A DNA stretch of 64,000 nucleotides, taken from positions 67,001 to 131,000 of the forward strand of contig CAJNDS010002310.1 of assembly GCA_905221605.1 (NCBI GenBank). The letters are read 5' to 3'. A program made the position numbers and the translations under genes. The notes under the pieces are model-generated. The model did no database searches, was not told the DNA's origin, and saw nothing but the letters and a program-made list of their open reading frames with translations. This document shows positions 18,423 through 30,530 of this stretch, piece by piece. The DNA comes from Symbiodinium natans (lineage: Eukaryota > Sar > Dinophyceae > Suessiales > Symbiodiniaceae). How positions within the stretch are numbered: position 1 is the stretch's first letter; each line of letters begins with the position of its first letter.

Positions 18423-21400
18423 TGCCCGGTTTTGTGCTCTTTGCAAGAGATCCTTAGCCATTCGACTCTACAGTCTACAGTGGCCCTGTGTCAACTTCAT
18501 GCTCAGCTCGACTCCTGCAAGCCGGAGAAGCCCTCCAGGAGGAAATCGCGGACCGCTCCGAGCACCTCTCTTAGGGAAGGGGAGAACGTGAGGGGGGGGG
18601 GGGGGGACAAACTTTGCGGAATGGAAACACGAGTAACACGACTGGAAACGAGCCCTTTCCATCCTTCAGAGCAGTCAGAGGGAACACGTCAGAGTGTAAC
18701 AAGAGCACCGAGCCGGTTTTTGACCACTCACCTCCCCCTTTCGAATCCCTCGTCTGCCGGGTTTTGCTTCGTTGTGCTCGGCCGAGCAAAGTGCCGTTTG
18801 CCCACGCCACGAGGCCCCTGAGGCCCCGTGGCCACTTGTCGTGCATAGTTCGGAAGTGGCCGAAGTTAGGGATGGGATAGGGTCTAGGGGATCGGCGAAG
18901 CTGGAAACGCCACGGGTATTGAAGTACGGCTCAGCATTGCTGACCTCCACGGTTGGCTCCCTGTTTGGCTGTTGTAGCTGTCAGCTCCGCGACCGGAATA
19001 CAAACCTCCCCCACCACCCCCGAATCAGCTTTCAGTTCTTGCCATTGTGAGGAATGAACTGAATCCGTCCCACTACTATAGGGTCCTCTCGACGCACTTC
19101 ACTGCCGCTGAACTGGAGCGAACTGGAGTGTTGAAGCTTTCAGCAGTCTTCCGAAGTCTTCTGAAGAATGTTGAAGTCTGTGTGGAAAACGTGCACCTGG
19201 TCCGTGGTCTGGGCGGAACGCACCCGCGCCAGCAGCCCCCGCGTCTGCGACTCGGGCACTGCGCAGAACACCTGCACGCTCCGCGGTGGAGAGCCACAAA
19301 AAACAAAGCAAGGAGAGGCAGAGAGGAGACAGAAAATCAAAACACAAAAAAAAAAAAAAGGAAAGGATGAAGAGAGGGGAACCGAAAGACGGACAGTTCG
19401 AAACCGTTCTCTCGCCTTGCCTCGACCAAAGAGTCTTCATCCACCTCTCCCGCAAGGCATAGCAGCAAACGGCATTGGGTTGAAGAGATTCTACTGAGAC
19501 TCTCAACTCCGACACTGCTGAAGATTCTCCGGCTCTCCCCTCCCCTTCTCGATCCCGAGTGCTCGCTCCTCCCTTCTTTTGATGCTCTTTGTCCTTTTTT
19601 CTGCAGGGCGCAGAGGCGCCGGAGGCACCTTGTCGTAGACGTGGACCGCTGTCTGCAGCATTGTCACGGCACAGCGCATGTCGCCCTGAGATTGGGAAGA
19701 TTTGTAGGGTTGGGCCCGCATGGGCCACACCTCTTTTTGCTCAGGAGCGCAGCAAGTGCTCCGTAGCGCCGTAGCGACGACCTTTCAACGGGATCCGACC
19801 CGCCTTGGAAAGGAAGATCAACTGCTCCAGAGCGCCTGGGCTCATCGTCACCTTCTCCTGGCGAAGCCACACCGAGTACCGAATCCGACAACCCGAAAAT
19901 ACGCAGCCCACTGCTCTCCAAACTCCAAACAGAACAGTTCGAAATCTCTCTCGCTTTTTTGTCCTTCTCGCAGATGTGGAGCAGCCGCGACTTTTGGAAC
20001 TCGGCACCTCGCAGAGCATCAGAACACAAGTGGCGTGCAAGACTCTAAAGACTGAGGCTCCAGCCGACGAGCTGGAACCGGAATTTGGAACAACGAGAAT
20101 GCAGCGGCCTCCACCAAGTCTTAAGCCAATTCTTGCGCAGCAGAATTCCAGGCTCGACCAGCTCTTGGGGGTCACACTCGATGATCTTGGACACGTAATT
20201 GCAGATGATGATGAAGCGCGTGACATGCACGAACTCCTGTCTCACTGTGCAAACAAAACGGAACGAGTCCAGATGAGACTGCGGCACCTCCATGATCCGC
20301 CGCAATGCTGCCTGGGCATCGTGCCTGGTCAAATGCAGCACTTAGCGGAACTGAGCAGGGTTAGCAGGGATAGCAAGGCTTAGAAGAACCTGACGATCTT
20401 TTCATCAGAGTTTGCAGCTCTCCGCCGTTTGGAACAAAAGGGTTCTGGTCTCCAAACAACACTCTCCCACCCTTCCCAGGCCATTGCGCGGAAAAACAAG
20501 GTGGAGCAAGAGAGAGAGAGAGAGAGGATGAGAATGAGAATGAGAATGAGAATGAGAATGAGAATGAGAATCAGAATGAGAATGAGAATGAGAATGAGAA
20601 TGAGAATGAGAATGAGAATGAGAAAGAGAAAGAGAGAGAGGGAAGAAAGAAAGAAAGAAAGAAACCAAGAAGCCAAGAAACCAAGAAACAAAGAAACAAA
20701 GAAACAAAGAAACAAAGAAACAAAGAAACAAAGAAACAAAGAAACAAAGAAACAAAGAAACAAAGAAACAAAGAAACAAAGAAACAAAGAAACAAAGAAA
20801 CAAAGAAACAAAGAAACAAAGAAACAAAGAAACGAAGAAACGAAGAAACGAAGAAACGAAGAAACGAAGAAACGAAGAAACGAAGAAACGAAGAAACGAA
20901 GAAACGAAGAAACGAAGAAACGAAGAAACGAAGAAACGAAGAAACGAAGAAACGAAGAAACGAAGAAACGAAGAAACGAAGAAACGAAGAAACGAAGGAA
21001 CGAAGGAACGAAGGAACGAAGGAACGAAGGAACGAAGGAACGAAGGAACGAAGGAACGAAGGAACGAAGGAACGAAGGAACGAAGAAACGAAGAAACGAA
21101 GAAACGAAGAAACGAAGAAACAAAGAAACAAAGAAACAAAGAAACAAAGAAACAAAGAAACAAAGAAACAAAGAAACAAAGAAACAAAGAAACAAAAGAG
21201 AAAGAAGAAGGAGGAGGAGGAGGAGGAGCAGCAAGAGAAGAGAGAGAGGAGAGAGAAGAGAGGAGAGAGAGGACGAAGAGGTTTCTGGGTTTGAGTGCGG
21301 GCTCGCGCTTCAGGCCGGCCGAAGATCATATAAGCACTGACATGTGCACCGAAGGTTTTGCACAGCCTGTCGTGCTGACACTGCAAGCCTTTAGGCTAAT

Positions 21401-24331
21401 CAAAGCAAACAAGGTCTCAGGGGCTCCTCCACCAAGCCTGTACGTCCCCAAGGCACTTACGCTGCGGGTTCAAAGCTTCGGGCCTACAGGCCGGTTGCTC
21501 TCCGACCTACTTGTCGAGGGTACGCCCATGTTGGCTCGCCAAACAAGTGATACCGATCGCGAGTTCCGCCTGAAAACTGAAGCCTGAGGCTCGCGAGTTC
21601 GCGCTGCCCCTGAAGCCTGAAGCCTGAAGCCTGAAGCCCGAAGCCTGAAGCCTGAAGCCTGAAGCTCGTGCGTGTCGTGTTTCAAGAGTGCAGCTCACCA
21701 GCTTCGCACTTCACTTGAAGCTCGTGAGCTTCGCGCTTCGCGCTGCGAAGATGAAGCTCGCGAAATTCGCGGTTCGTGTGATACGTGAAGTCTGAAGGTC
21801 GCAAGCTTCGCACTTCACCTGAAAACTGTAATCTGAACTTCAAGCTTCGCCTTTTGCTGAAGGAAAGCTGGGGCGCAACCCACTTCCCGACCGCGTGGAC
21901 TGGAAACTCCGGTGCGCCACTTGGACTGCTGGCGTGCACGGGACGGGCCGGCTGCCGAAGCGATGCACGCATTCTTGAAGGTTCCAACAGTTCCCTGCCA
22001 AGCAAGTTTCCCTTCAGCAGGGCAAAACAGAACCTCTGAACTCTGCCGGGTCTGAACTCTGCCGGGTCAGGTTGTTTGAGGGGGTTTTGAACCTAACATG
22101 AGCAATCTCGACTGCAACAAGTGAATTAGAATTAGAATAGACATGGAAGTGCGAAAGAAAATAAGCAAAATGAGCAAAAAATCAAGAATTCGCCTCGGCT
22201 TCCTGCCGAGAAGCGTCTGGAACAAGCAGACCCGGATCGGGCCTCCTTCGTCCTGACCCAACCCTTCTTCCTATGCGCGATTTTCTGGCGCCACCCCCCC
22301 CCCCCGCTGTGGGACCCCCCCCAATCGCTTGGAGGAGCTGCAAACTGGAGGACCTCCAAACCGATGCCGTGGAGGTCCCCCCCGCCCCCCCCCCCCCCCC
22401 CCCCACCGCGCCCCCCCCCCACCCCCCCCACCCCCCTCTGCCCTTCCTCTTTGCGAAACCCTCTTTCCTCCTTTCCTGTCCTGGGGCCGGCCCGGCTGCC
22501 GAGGCGGCGCGCGCAAGCGTTTACAATTAGATCCACCCGCAGAAGGCAAGAACAAGGAAGCCGATTCATGCTTGCGCCGTGACCTGGCAGGAAACCGATA
22601 AGCGGCTCATTTCAAGTGTGGCTGAGTTCGAATTTCGTCAAGTTGCGTCATCGAATCAGCTTCATCCAAGATGATGACCTGTGGTGTACGGGCACTGGGC
22701 ATCCAATGCAACTCTAACAAGAATTCACATATATCCATAGCCACATCAGGTCTTGAGGACGGCACGCGAAAACGCGCCTTGGACTCGGCAAGGCTCTCGC
22801 CACCTCGCAGCAACTACCGACATCATGCAACAGCACATCACTAGCAGCAAGCGCGTGGGCAAAGCCCGGCAAAGCACAACCAAAGCACAACCCAAGCACA
22901 ACAGGGGCGGGGATGCCAATGGCTAGCTGCGCAAAGGTTTTGACCTGCTCAGAACGTGGAGCAGCTTGGAGCATTGCAGAGGGCAGCGCAACCCTCTCCA
23001 CCCATTTCCATATTTTCCATTCCCCACCTTCTCCCGGACGGCGTTGATCCCTCGTTCGTCCGACGCGTTGAGCTCCTGATGATTTGCAGGCTCCACAAGG
23101 CTCCACCGTACCACTCACAGCAGTCTCCCTCTCTCGGTCTCCATGTTGACTCTCCCGCTCTCTGGTGCTCTGGGGGAAATTGTCTTTCAAAAACCTTGCT
23201 CTCCTTCACCCGAGAGCGCCAGTGCTCGGCACCGAAGAACTGCTTCATCAGGGCCAGTGCCTCAGAGGGCAGCGGAGAGACAGCTGTCGGTCTCTGTCTC
23301 TTTCTTCAGAGCTCCCTGTCTCTCTCTTGACTTTTTGCTTTCTGAACTGTCAGTTCTCCTCTCTGCTCTCCTTCTCTCCTCTCTCTGGAGTCTTCCCCCC
23401 CCCCCCCATTTCTGCCGGGCGGCCACCGTGGTCTTGCCTGTCCCTGGGGGCCCGTAAAACCTGCCACGAAAGGGCACACTCCTCAAGCAAACGCGGTAAA
23501 CTGGAACCAGGACAGCATCGCATGAGGTTCGGCAGCTCACCTGCAAAGTGCAGTTTGTGCAAAATGCAGTCAGAAGGAACCCTGATGAGAGGACAGCCCT
23601 CTGCACCTGTGCACGCACTTCCGACTCGTTCATCCGTGCGCATCACACACACACACACACACACACTCAAAAACCAGCACGCAGCACGTCAAAGTGGTTC
23701 CAGCATGTCGATACTCCGAGCCTTCTTGCTTCGGGAACTTACGTCTTTTTGCCCACGCTCTGGAGCTTCTAAGTTCGGAAATGTCCGGAAGTGAGCTACC
23801 GAGCATGACCGAGCAGTGCCGAACGCACGCTACACAAAAGCACGCAAGTGCCGCAAGTGCGTCTGATGCGGGTACTGTCAGATGTCTTCCAACTCAAGGA
23901 CTTGGGCGCGGGTATGTGCCCGGGTATGTGCCCGGGAATGTGCCCGGGTATGTGGCACTTAAGCAGCGCATGTGCGACAATATTGCAGAAGCTACAATTG
24001 AAGAATGCTTCGTCAGGGCTCCAACCTGTTTTGGTGCATAGTCCGTACACCTCCGCACAATCTCTCACTCGAGCCGAGGTTGCCTGTCTGGAGGCTGTGC
24101 TTCAAGGCAGAGACCACTTCCTCCTGCGACGTCATAGACAAAACTGATGGACCTCAAAGCCGCGAACATCCTGTGTTTGGGGGCCCCGCTCCACGTGGCC
24201 CACCACGTGGCCCACCATTCTCTGAACCCCTTCTTTTGGTGTAGACATAGAAGCCCTCAAGTAGTATTGCGGCTCCTGCTGGGCGACTTCCTCGATCCGA
24301 TCGGGCCGATACTTCTCAACCCAAGGCAAGC
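18182..24331 (-). CDS. RFC4: replication factor C clamp-loader subunit (RFC4 type), 18 exons found
   Basis: AAA+ ATPase of the clamp loader that places PCNA on DNA. Exons (high to low): 24276-24331 (PWVEKYRP box), 24084-24123, 23522-23540, 23424-23460 (Walker [12 protein letters not shown]), 23204-23260, 23028-23075 (ELNASDERG), 22917-22944 (KTFAQLAI), 22766-22803, 22647-22678 (Walker [11 protein letters not shown]), 20288-20324 ([11 protein letters not shown]), 20178-20236 (sensor 1 [11 protein letters not shown]), 20065-20108 (SRCSKFRF, arginine finger), 19964-20007, 19804-19857, 19647-19685 (sensor 2 [11 protein letters not shown]), 19197-19271, 18515-18565, 18182-18238 (stop). All listed joints keep phase except three gaps: the N terminus before PWVEKYRP, about 17 residues between 19,647 and 19,271, and about 45 between 18,515 and 18,238. 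The choice of RFC4 over other small subunits comes from [10 protein letters not shown] and the C-terminal half, recalled not searched. Confidence 0.92.
18396..18422. repeat. (CA)n microsatellite
   Basis: Short CA run inside an RFC4 intron. Confidence 0.9.
20508..21220. repeat. purine satellite: (GA)n, (GAATGA)n, then 8-bp AAAGAAAC family
   Basis: Lies in the 2.3-kb RFC4 intron between the Walker B and [11 protein letters not shown] exons. After (GAATGA)n the array is an 8-base unit whose variants come in symmetric order: CAAAGAAA, then CGAAGAAA, then CGAAGGAA (about 20,995-21,085), back to CGAAGAAA, then CAAAGAAA. The whole block is polypurine on the plus strand. Long frames across it ([16 protein letters not shown]) are artefacts. 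Confidence 0.95.
21590..21840. repeat. 7-bp GCCTGAA tandem repeat and related CTTCGCACTTCA motifs
   Basis: About nine GCCTGAA/GCCCGAA units at 21,605-21,665, then looser repeats of CTTCGC(A/G)CTTCAC with GAAGCTCG. Intronic in RFC4; no coding evidence. Confidence 0.8.
22189..22531 (-). mobile_element. dispersed SINE/MITE-like element, copy 1
   Basis: About 340 bases sharing both ends and internal blocks with 55,208-55,503: CCTCGGCTTCCTGCCGAGAA at one end, CAAACCGATGCCGTGGAGG inside, and GGCCGGCCCGGCTGCCGAGG then GCGCGCAAGC.TTTACAA at the other. The interior contains long C runs that differ between copies. It sits in the large RFC4 intron. No ORF of its own. The family is not one I recognise; the element type is inferred from its dispersed, full-length-like copies. 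Confidence 0.6.
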
Positions 24332-27179
24332 CTCAGCTGCCGAGAGAGCGCCCGTGCCCCTCTGTTACACTGCTACACGCTGCTACACATCTCTCCTATT
24401 GACACCATGGTAGCAGGTGTCTTATAATGGCAGTGATGCTCCATGGCTTGGTGTTTCGATTGGGCTCAGGGCTCGGGGGTTGAGGCCCAAAGTAAAAATA
24501 AGGCCCGGCCTAGCGAATCCTTTCGTGCATGTTCTTTGCTACAGTCTCAGCTCTGACTGGAGACATAGGGCTCGGCCGAGAGCTGACGTGCTGGGACCAA
24601 ACTTGGACATGCTAAGGCTGCTAATGGTACCCTCAGATTTGGGGCCGAAGCTTCTTCGTCTGAGGGGCCTCTCGGGTACAGGAAGTTGAGAAATTCAGGG
24701 TGCGGTGTACCTTCAGCTTGGTCCTGTGAATCCTGGAATCTACGGGTAAGATCAGGAATCCAGGGTGGCATATCAGGGTGGGGATGTTCAATTGAACCTG
24801 AGCGCTGAACCCTGAGAGGTTGAGAACCGGAGATGGGGGAACTTGTCGATCGAGGGCTTGATGAGTTGCGTTTTGAGGTTCCGGATTAATCACTAAGACA
24901 ATTGTACATTGTGTGCCTCCTGGATTCGGAGCCATTGTCAGGCCAAAAAGAAAACAGAAAATGAGGGGCTCATGTTTTGAAACTGAAGAGATCGGGAGCT
25001 CATTTTCTGAAGTTAAGCACATGAGCGCTTCATTTTCCTTTTGGGCCTGAGAACTCGATCTGGAAGGACTGGGGGGGGGGGGGGGGCGGGAGCGGTTTGT
25101 GTTGGGAATGGTTTTGGGACTGTTTGGGAGGATTTAAACGCGGTTGTCCGGGGCCAATTTCAATCCCAAGAACAATTGAGAACTAGAGGTCTCAATTTAA
25201 GAGAATGGGGAGCTTAATTTCTTAAGTGTATATTAAATTCACGCACTTCATTGCATTCGTTTGTAATGACAAAAATATTGCTCTCTTCACTGCAAATCTT
25301 AAATTATCGCAGGCCATGATTATATTATGACTGTGTGCCCGCGCTGACAGTACAAATACAGTATAATCAGTGAGGGGAGTGAATAGGTGAACGACTGAGC
25401 ACAGGAAAGTAGTAAACTTACTGTAACTTCAGGAATTGTTTGGGCGATTATGCGAATAACACTGAAAATGAGCCCCTCGTTTTCTTTTTCCTTTCGGGCC
25501 TGAAAATTGGACCCCTTAATTTGCTGATGGGTGGGCCTCCGGGAATTGGAAGTTGGGGCGGTTGGGGGGAAGGTTTTGAATGTTGGGAATGGCTGTGGGA
25601 CTGTTTGGAGGGTTTGGGCTGGTCAATTAAAAAAGGCAAGTGAGGGGCTTATGTTGATTTTTCAGTCTTCGTCCTGGCGGGGATTCCATACCAGACTTGC
25701 CCAAGCTCTCGAAAACAAACACCTGCCTTAAACTGCCTTAAACCTACTTGAGAAATTTGAGTACCCCGAGTGTTGCATTTTCTTTTTGGGCTTCGAGTCC
25801 TGCAGGACATCTCCCACTTTGGGAAAGGAGGCTACTGCTGGCGATCCCTTTTTTCTGTTCTCTCAAAGCCCTCAAGAGCACGCTTCCCTCGCGACAGGAG
25901 TGCTCGGCTGAGATACTGAGGGTCAAGCCAGACTCCATCTTCTCACGTGTACTCCCGAGCATCTTGGGAAGATGGAGAGGGGTTCAGGGCTCGCCCCTGC
26001 CCCTGCGTCAACTTCACCCTAAACCTCTGAGTCTTGAGCAAAAGAGCCGTTGTGCAAAATGCAGGCCGGCGCAACTCAGGTTTCAGGTTGACGCAAGGCA
26101 CTCTGCGAAGGTAACATTGTCCTAGGGAGCCCATGCCACAATGCAATGATGCAACGCCTCGCCTTTTCGTACGCTGAGCACTTCCGAACCCAGGCTGGGT
26201 GAAACGTGTCCAACATCTGCGGGCATCTGCGCACATCACAGGCTCTGCCTGACTCTACAGGAGTGAACGCATCGAGAAGCTGAGCGTCAGCAGCAACACT
26301 GGCCATGCGCGGAACACTTCAGCGCTGTTGCAGTCCACCTCACAGGAACCTCGGGCAACAGCGCGAATCCGTTGCCGAATGGAAGAGAGTCAAATATCAA
26401 CGAAAGCACTCACGAACCATTCTAGTGTTCTCACATTTCTGATAAGCAGAGTAGGACTCGGTCGCACAATGACAGCTGAGGCGCTGTTCGTTCGAGCGTG
26501 TATGTCGCTCGCAAAGTGCGAGCACAGATCGTAGGTGTGGTTATTCAAGCAAGAATCCACATAGGAGCCTCTCGAAAGACAGAACATGGTGCACTTCAAA
26601 CAGTCGCAGTCCGTCTCCTTGGCTCCGGACGTGCACAGATGACAACAACAGGAAAACATTGGCAACATGCAAAACAACATGTAAAACAACATTGAGGGTG
26701 AACAAAAAGCGAGATCTCAAGCCATTCTCTCCTGTCATCCTCTCGATTTGCTGCCCAAAACTCCGCCGTTTTCAGCGTACAGGAAGGAGGTCCACAGTGA
26801 GACAAGCAGAAGGCGACGTGCTTTCGCACCTGCTGCTAAGACGTCATCAAGTGGAACGACACACTTTCACTGCAACCCGTACAGCAGTCTGCCGCAGTCT
26901 GCGTCTCAAAGTCTGTAGAGCTGTGTACTGACGCCTTGTTGTGCTCGAGGCCTGCAGAGATGTTCCCGCGAATTCCTTCGTTGCCCCGACCGCAGCCCTT
27001 GAACCTCAGGAGAGCTGAAAGAGAGGCGCTTCAGACATCTTCAGACATCTTCAGACTCTGTCTTTAGACTCTGTCTTTTCTGAAGGTGTAAACTGTGAAG
27101 TGGGCACAGAGGCACGGACTGTGTCGCAGTGTTACGTTTTGTGCACAATTCTGTGTGACATCGTGTCAACTCCTGCACT
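24332..27179. other. no confident gene; possible RFC4 5' exon and degenerate repeats
   Basis: The N terminus of RFC4 must lie upstream of 24,331 on the minus strand. One candidate first exon is a frame opening at 26,306 (MASVAADAQLLDAFTPVESG), unproven. Between 24,950 and 25,660 a motif of type AAATGAGGGGCTCATGTTTT recurs in both orientations, next to a G18 run near 25,070. A GGGTATGTGCCC minisatellite lies nearby at 23,911-23,952. Otherwise nothing is seen. Confidence 0.35.
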
Positions 27180-28191
27180 CTAGCAGACTCTAGCACTGGC
27201 TCTTGTGCCTACTTTAGAGAGGGCGGAGTGAGAACAACCCTCGAGAACAGTGCAAGCAAGCAGCCAGTTCACGTCGCCTGGCACTTGGCGCCAGTCTGGA
27301 ACCACCCGCTGCGCGACGGCCGCGACGGCGATCGCCGCGGCGACAGTCAAAAGAATCGGGACACGACCTCTGTGCGCCCAAGGCGCCAGCATCCTGTTTC
27401 ACCACATGCTGCGGTGAGTCGCTGTGATCCACCAACTGCGGTGTCATTCAGCTGCGCTTAACAAGCTACACTTACGAGCAATGAGCTACAAGCAACATTT
27501 CGGATCAGTATTGTTGCAACATTTGTGGCACAAGCACTACAAGCACGCGGTCTGCACGCTTCTCCCTTCACCCATCTTGCTTTTCACTTCGCGTCTGCCG
27601 AGTCTTGACTCTCTCCATGTCTCTTCATGATGCTGTGCTCGGCTTTGCAGAGCAAGTAGACATGGCCCAGAAGATTGGAATCCCAGCAAAAGTGATGATG
27701 GCCTGTCTGCTCTTTCCATCTCTAAATGCAGGCACAATATCTTCAAACACAATATCTGCACATCGAAACTCACAACTCAAAGCGAGACAAAGCGTGCCAT
27801 GACGTGAAGCACCATCACAAGAAGTGGCTGAATGCAAAGTCGAGATTCGCCATATGGACTGCCCAGCAATCGATACCACATTACATGGAAGCAGTAGGCA
27901 TAAAGCGACCAATGTCCCAGCCAAACGGTGACCTTGTTTGGGTCGGAAGGAGCAAAGGCACCTGCCAGGAAGCAGACCACCAGGATCAGCTCCCCGAAGA
28001 ACATCCGAAATCTCTCCTGGAGTAAACGGAACATCACAAGGCTTCCTAGGGACATCCTCCAAAAGCACCACCACCACCATCACCACCACCACCACCACCA
28101 CCATCACGACCGACCACGACCACTGCCTACTACGACTACTACGACGACCTGCCACGACCTAGGACGACCTACGACTACCTACAACTACCCT

Positions 28192-28225
<34 letters not shown>

Positions 28226-30309
28226 TGTCTAAATCGACAACTCGCCCGAGATCGCTGCCAGTAATGCCAAGCCCAAGTATCCCAAGTGCTGTACGGGGAG
28301 TGCACGTCACAGCGGCCCCACATGTCTGGCATGGAGTCCAGGCAGAGGAACATGAGGAGGAAGGGCCAGTAGGATTGCACCAGAGCCCGGATGCTCGTGC
28401 TGCCCCACAAGGGCCACTGAAAGGTCAACATCCCCACGATGTTCAAGCTCACTAAGTGCACGAAGCTGTCCTGATCCCATGGAACTACGACCATTTGCAG
28501 GTACGTAAAGGCCAGCAGCACCCAACCCACCAGGCCAGTGTGTTCACGGTGGCAGAGGCTAGCCGCCAAGAGCCCAAGAAAGAGCGTACCACCAACATGA
28601 ACGAGAATGATCGGGGTGTGCCGCAGAACCGGGGCATAAAGCTTGATCCATCGTGATACCTCTTCATCCTCGAACGTCTGAGTGACAATGTCCGGAGAAT
28701 CGCCCGTGTAGCCTTTAACAAAGGAGGCCAGTGCCGAAACGGAGACGATTCCCCAAAATATAGTAAAGGCGATGGTGGTTCCTGATACCTTAGAACTTGT
28801 CTGCCGCGTCCTCAAAGCCTGCCGCAGTGGTTCGGCCAGGGGGGCCATGATCAAGAGCATGACGACGAAAAACATCTGGAAGATTGTGTTGCCGAAGTCG
28901 TGCTGCCAATCACGATGCTTGACCACATCTGCGAACAAGTTCGCAAACACACCCGCAGCAAATACCGCAATGAGCCGAAGGACATAGCCAAAAAGGCTAG
29001 ACTTCGACATCATCGACGACATGCCGCTAGTAATATACAGATACGGCAAAGCCCACCACAAGCCGAAGCCAACATTTCGATGAGTGTAGGTCTCTCCACC
29101 TGAGTCAAGAGGACGTCACCAGCGGCACAAGCAAACAATTGGCTCACACGGGCTGCCTCTATGTAGAATCTACGCCGGTACAGGAAGAACTGAGTCTTGC
29201 GGACTTCAATCGTGTTCAACAGATGCTGTTCGTAGATCCTTTTTGGTATGAAGTCTTGTGCATAAAAAGGGGGGGCTTAGGCAGGAGGTCACAGCCCTGT
29301 TATTATCTGAGGCATTGTCGAGGCATTCTGCATCGAACACTGCATCACGCCCAATTTCAGAGTAGCCCTGCAGTGACTCTGAGTAGTTTTCGTCGGACTG
29401 GGTGGCCTGTATGCATGCAAGGGTTGTTTTGCTTTGTGTTCCTTTGTGCATTGTGTTGCATTGTGTTGCTTTGTGTTGCTTTGTGTTGCTTTGTGTTGCT
29501 TTGTGTTGCTTTGTGTTGCTTTGTGCTGTTGTGTTGATGACTTGTCGCCCGCAAAGCAGGCTGCGCTGTGGCCTACTGAAGCTGTAAACTAGTCAGGCAC
29601 TGGATCGGACTCTAATGCCACTCTAATGCCACTGTCTTCTCAGTCGAGTGTACTCCTGCATGAAACAGTCCTCACGTCATCGAACCCAAGCTGACAGCAT
29701 TGTTTGGGCGGTTGCATTGAGTGAGCGTACCAGTGCGCGTGACAGTGCCCGTGCGCACAAGCGCAGGAGATGAGGCGCCTCACTTCCTCTGAGGCTAGCG
29801 CCGCAGTGCTCGAAAATCACGCACATCACCGCGCAGATTCGAGCGAAGTCCACGTGCCAAAGCCGCCCTGCAGTCGGCCCAGTCGGCCCAGTCCCGGCTC
29901 CGGCTGCTCCGGTCGTCACTTCGCTCGTCCCTCCCGGTTCCCCTGCAGGTTCCCCTCCAGGCTCCCCTCCTTCCATCTTCCCGCCGTCGCCTTGCCGCGT
30001 CAAGAAAAGGACGATGGCGCAGCAGCCAAACAACAATGGTAAGAATGCGCGAGAAGTGTATGTGTAGGTTCCATTATCAAAAACATCCCCGCGGCAGGAC
30101 GTGGTGCGGACGTGAAAGAGCCAGTCACCTGAGTAGCTTCTCAAATCTTGCTCGGTTGGTGCATCTCCACCGCTGTGAGCAGAGTGAGCTGAATCAGGCA
30201 GGACCGGCCCATGCGAATCCACGACAGCCAAGATCTTCTCACCGCGCAACTGGGTCAGCGACACGGCTGTTGCGAGCCTCGCGGCGACCAGCAAGGCATG
30301 TATGGACAT
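27180..30309 (-). CDS. multi-pass membrane acyltransferase-3-like protein
   Basis: Exons: 29802-30309, 28309-29099, 27849-28016, about 27645-27702, 27180-27367. Start ATG 30,309 opens a leader-like N terminus (MSIHALLVAARLATAVSL), then a Gly/Pro-rich linker and the family hallmark WHVDFARICAVMCVIFEHCG at the end of exon 1. The exon 1/2 joint is a GC-AG intron restoring EHCGGE; exon 2 continues THRNVGFGLWWALPYLYITSG. The acyltransferase-3 family typically has Asp-Arg and His in the first helices and about ten helices. Hydrophobic segments follow through exon 5 (VPILLTVAAAIAVAAVA). Such proteins acylate sugars or lipids at membranes; the substrate here is unknown. The stop at 27,180 and the exon 4/5 joint are uncertain. 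The JmjC gene ends 222 bases upstream on the same strand. Confidence 0.75.
28060..28235. repeat. (CAC)n, (ACGACT)n and (GAC)n microsatellites
   Basis: Trinucleotide tracts in the intron between exons 2 and 3 of the acyltransferase-like gene. The His- or Arg-rich ORF ends here are intron artefacts. Confidence 0.9.
29425..29528. repeat. 10-bp repeat (TTTGTGTTGC)n
   Basis: Eight or more near-perfect units in the intron after exon 1 of the acyltransferase-like gene. Confidence 0.9.
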
Positions 30310-30530
30310 GGTTGTTTTCCCAATGGGACATGTTCGGTCTCGAGTCGAGTCTGAGAGCCGGAAACGCAGCAACAAGAAGACTGGGCACAAAGGACCCTCG
30401 CAGCATGTCAACATGGTATCAGTCACCGAAGCACGAGCTGCTCTGAGCAGGTTTCTTTTAATCTCGAGACGGACATGTGGGCTCAGACATGGGGTCGCCA
30501 ACGGGTCGCTAATCACATGTCCCTGGAGTC

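Noticed and set aside
20380-21386. Several 260-300-codon frames ([16 protein letters not shown])
   Set aside because: Artefacts of the 8-base purine satellite within an RFC4 intron.
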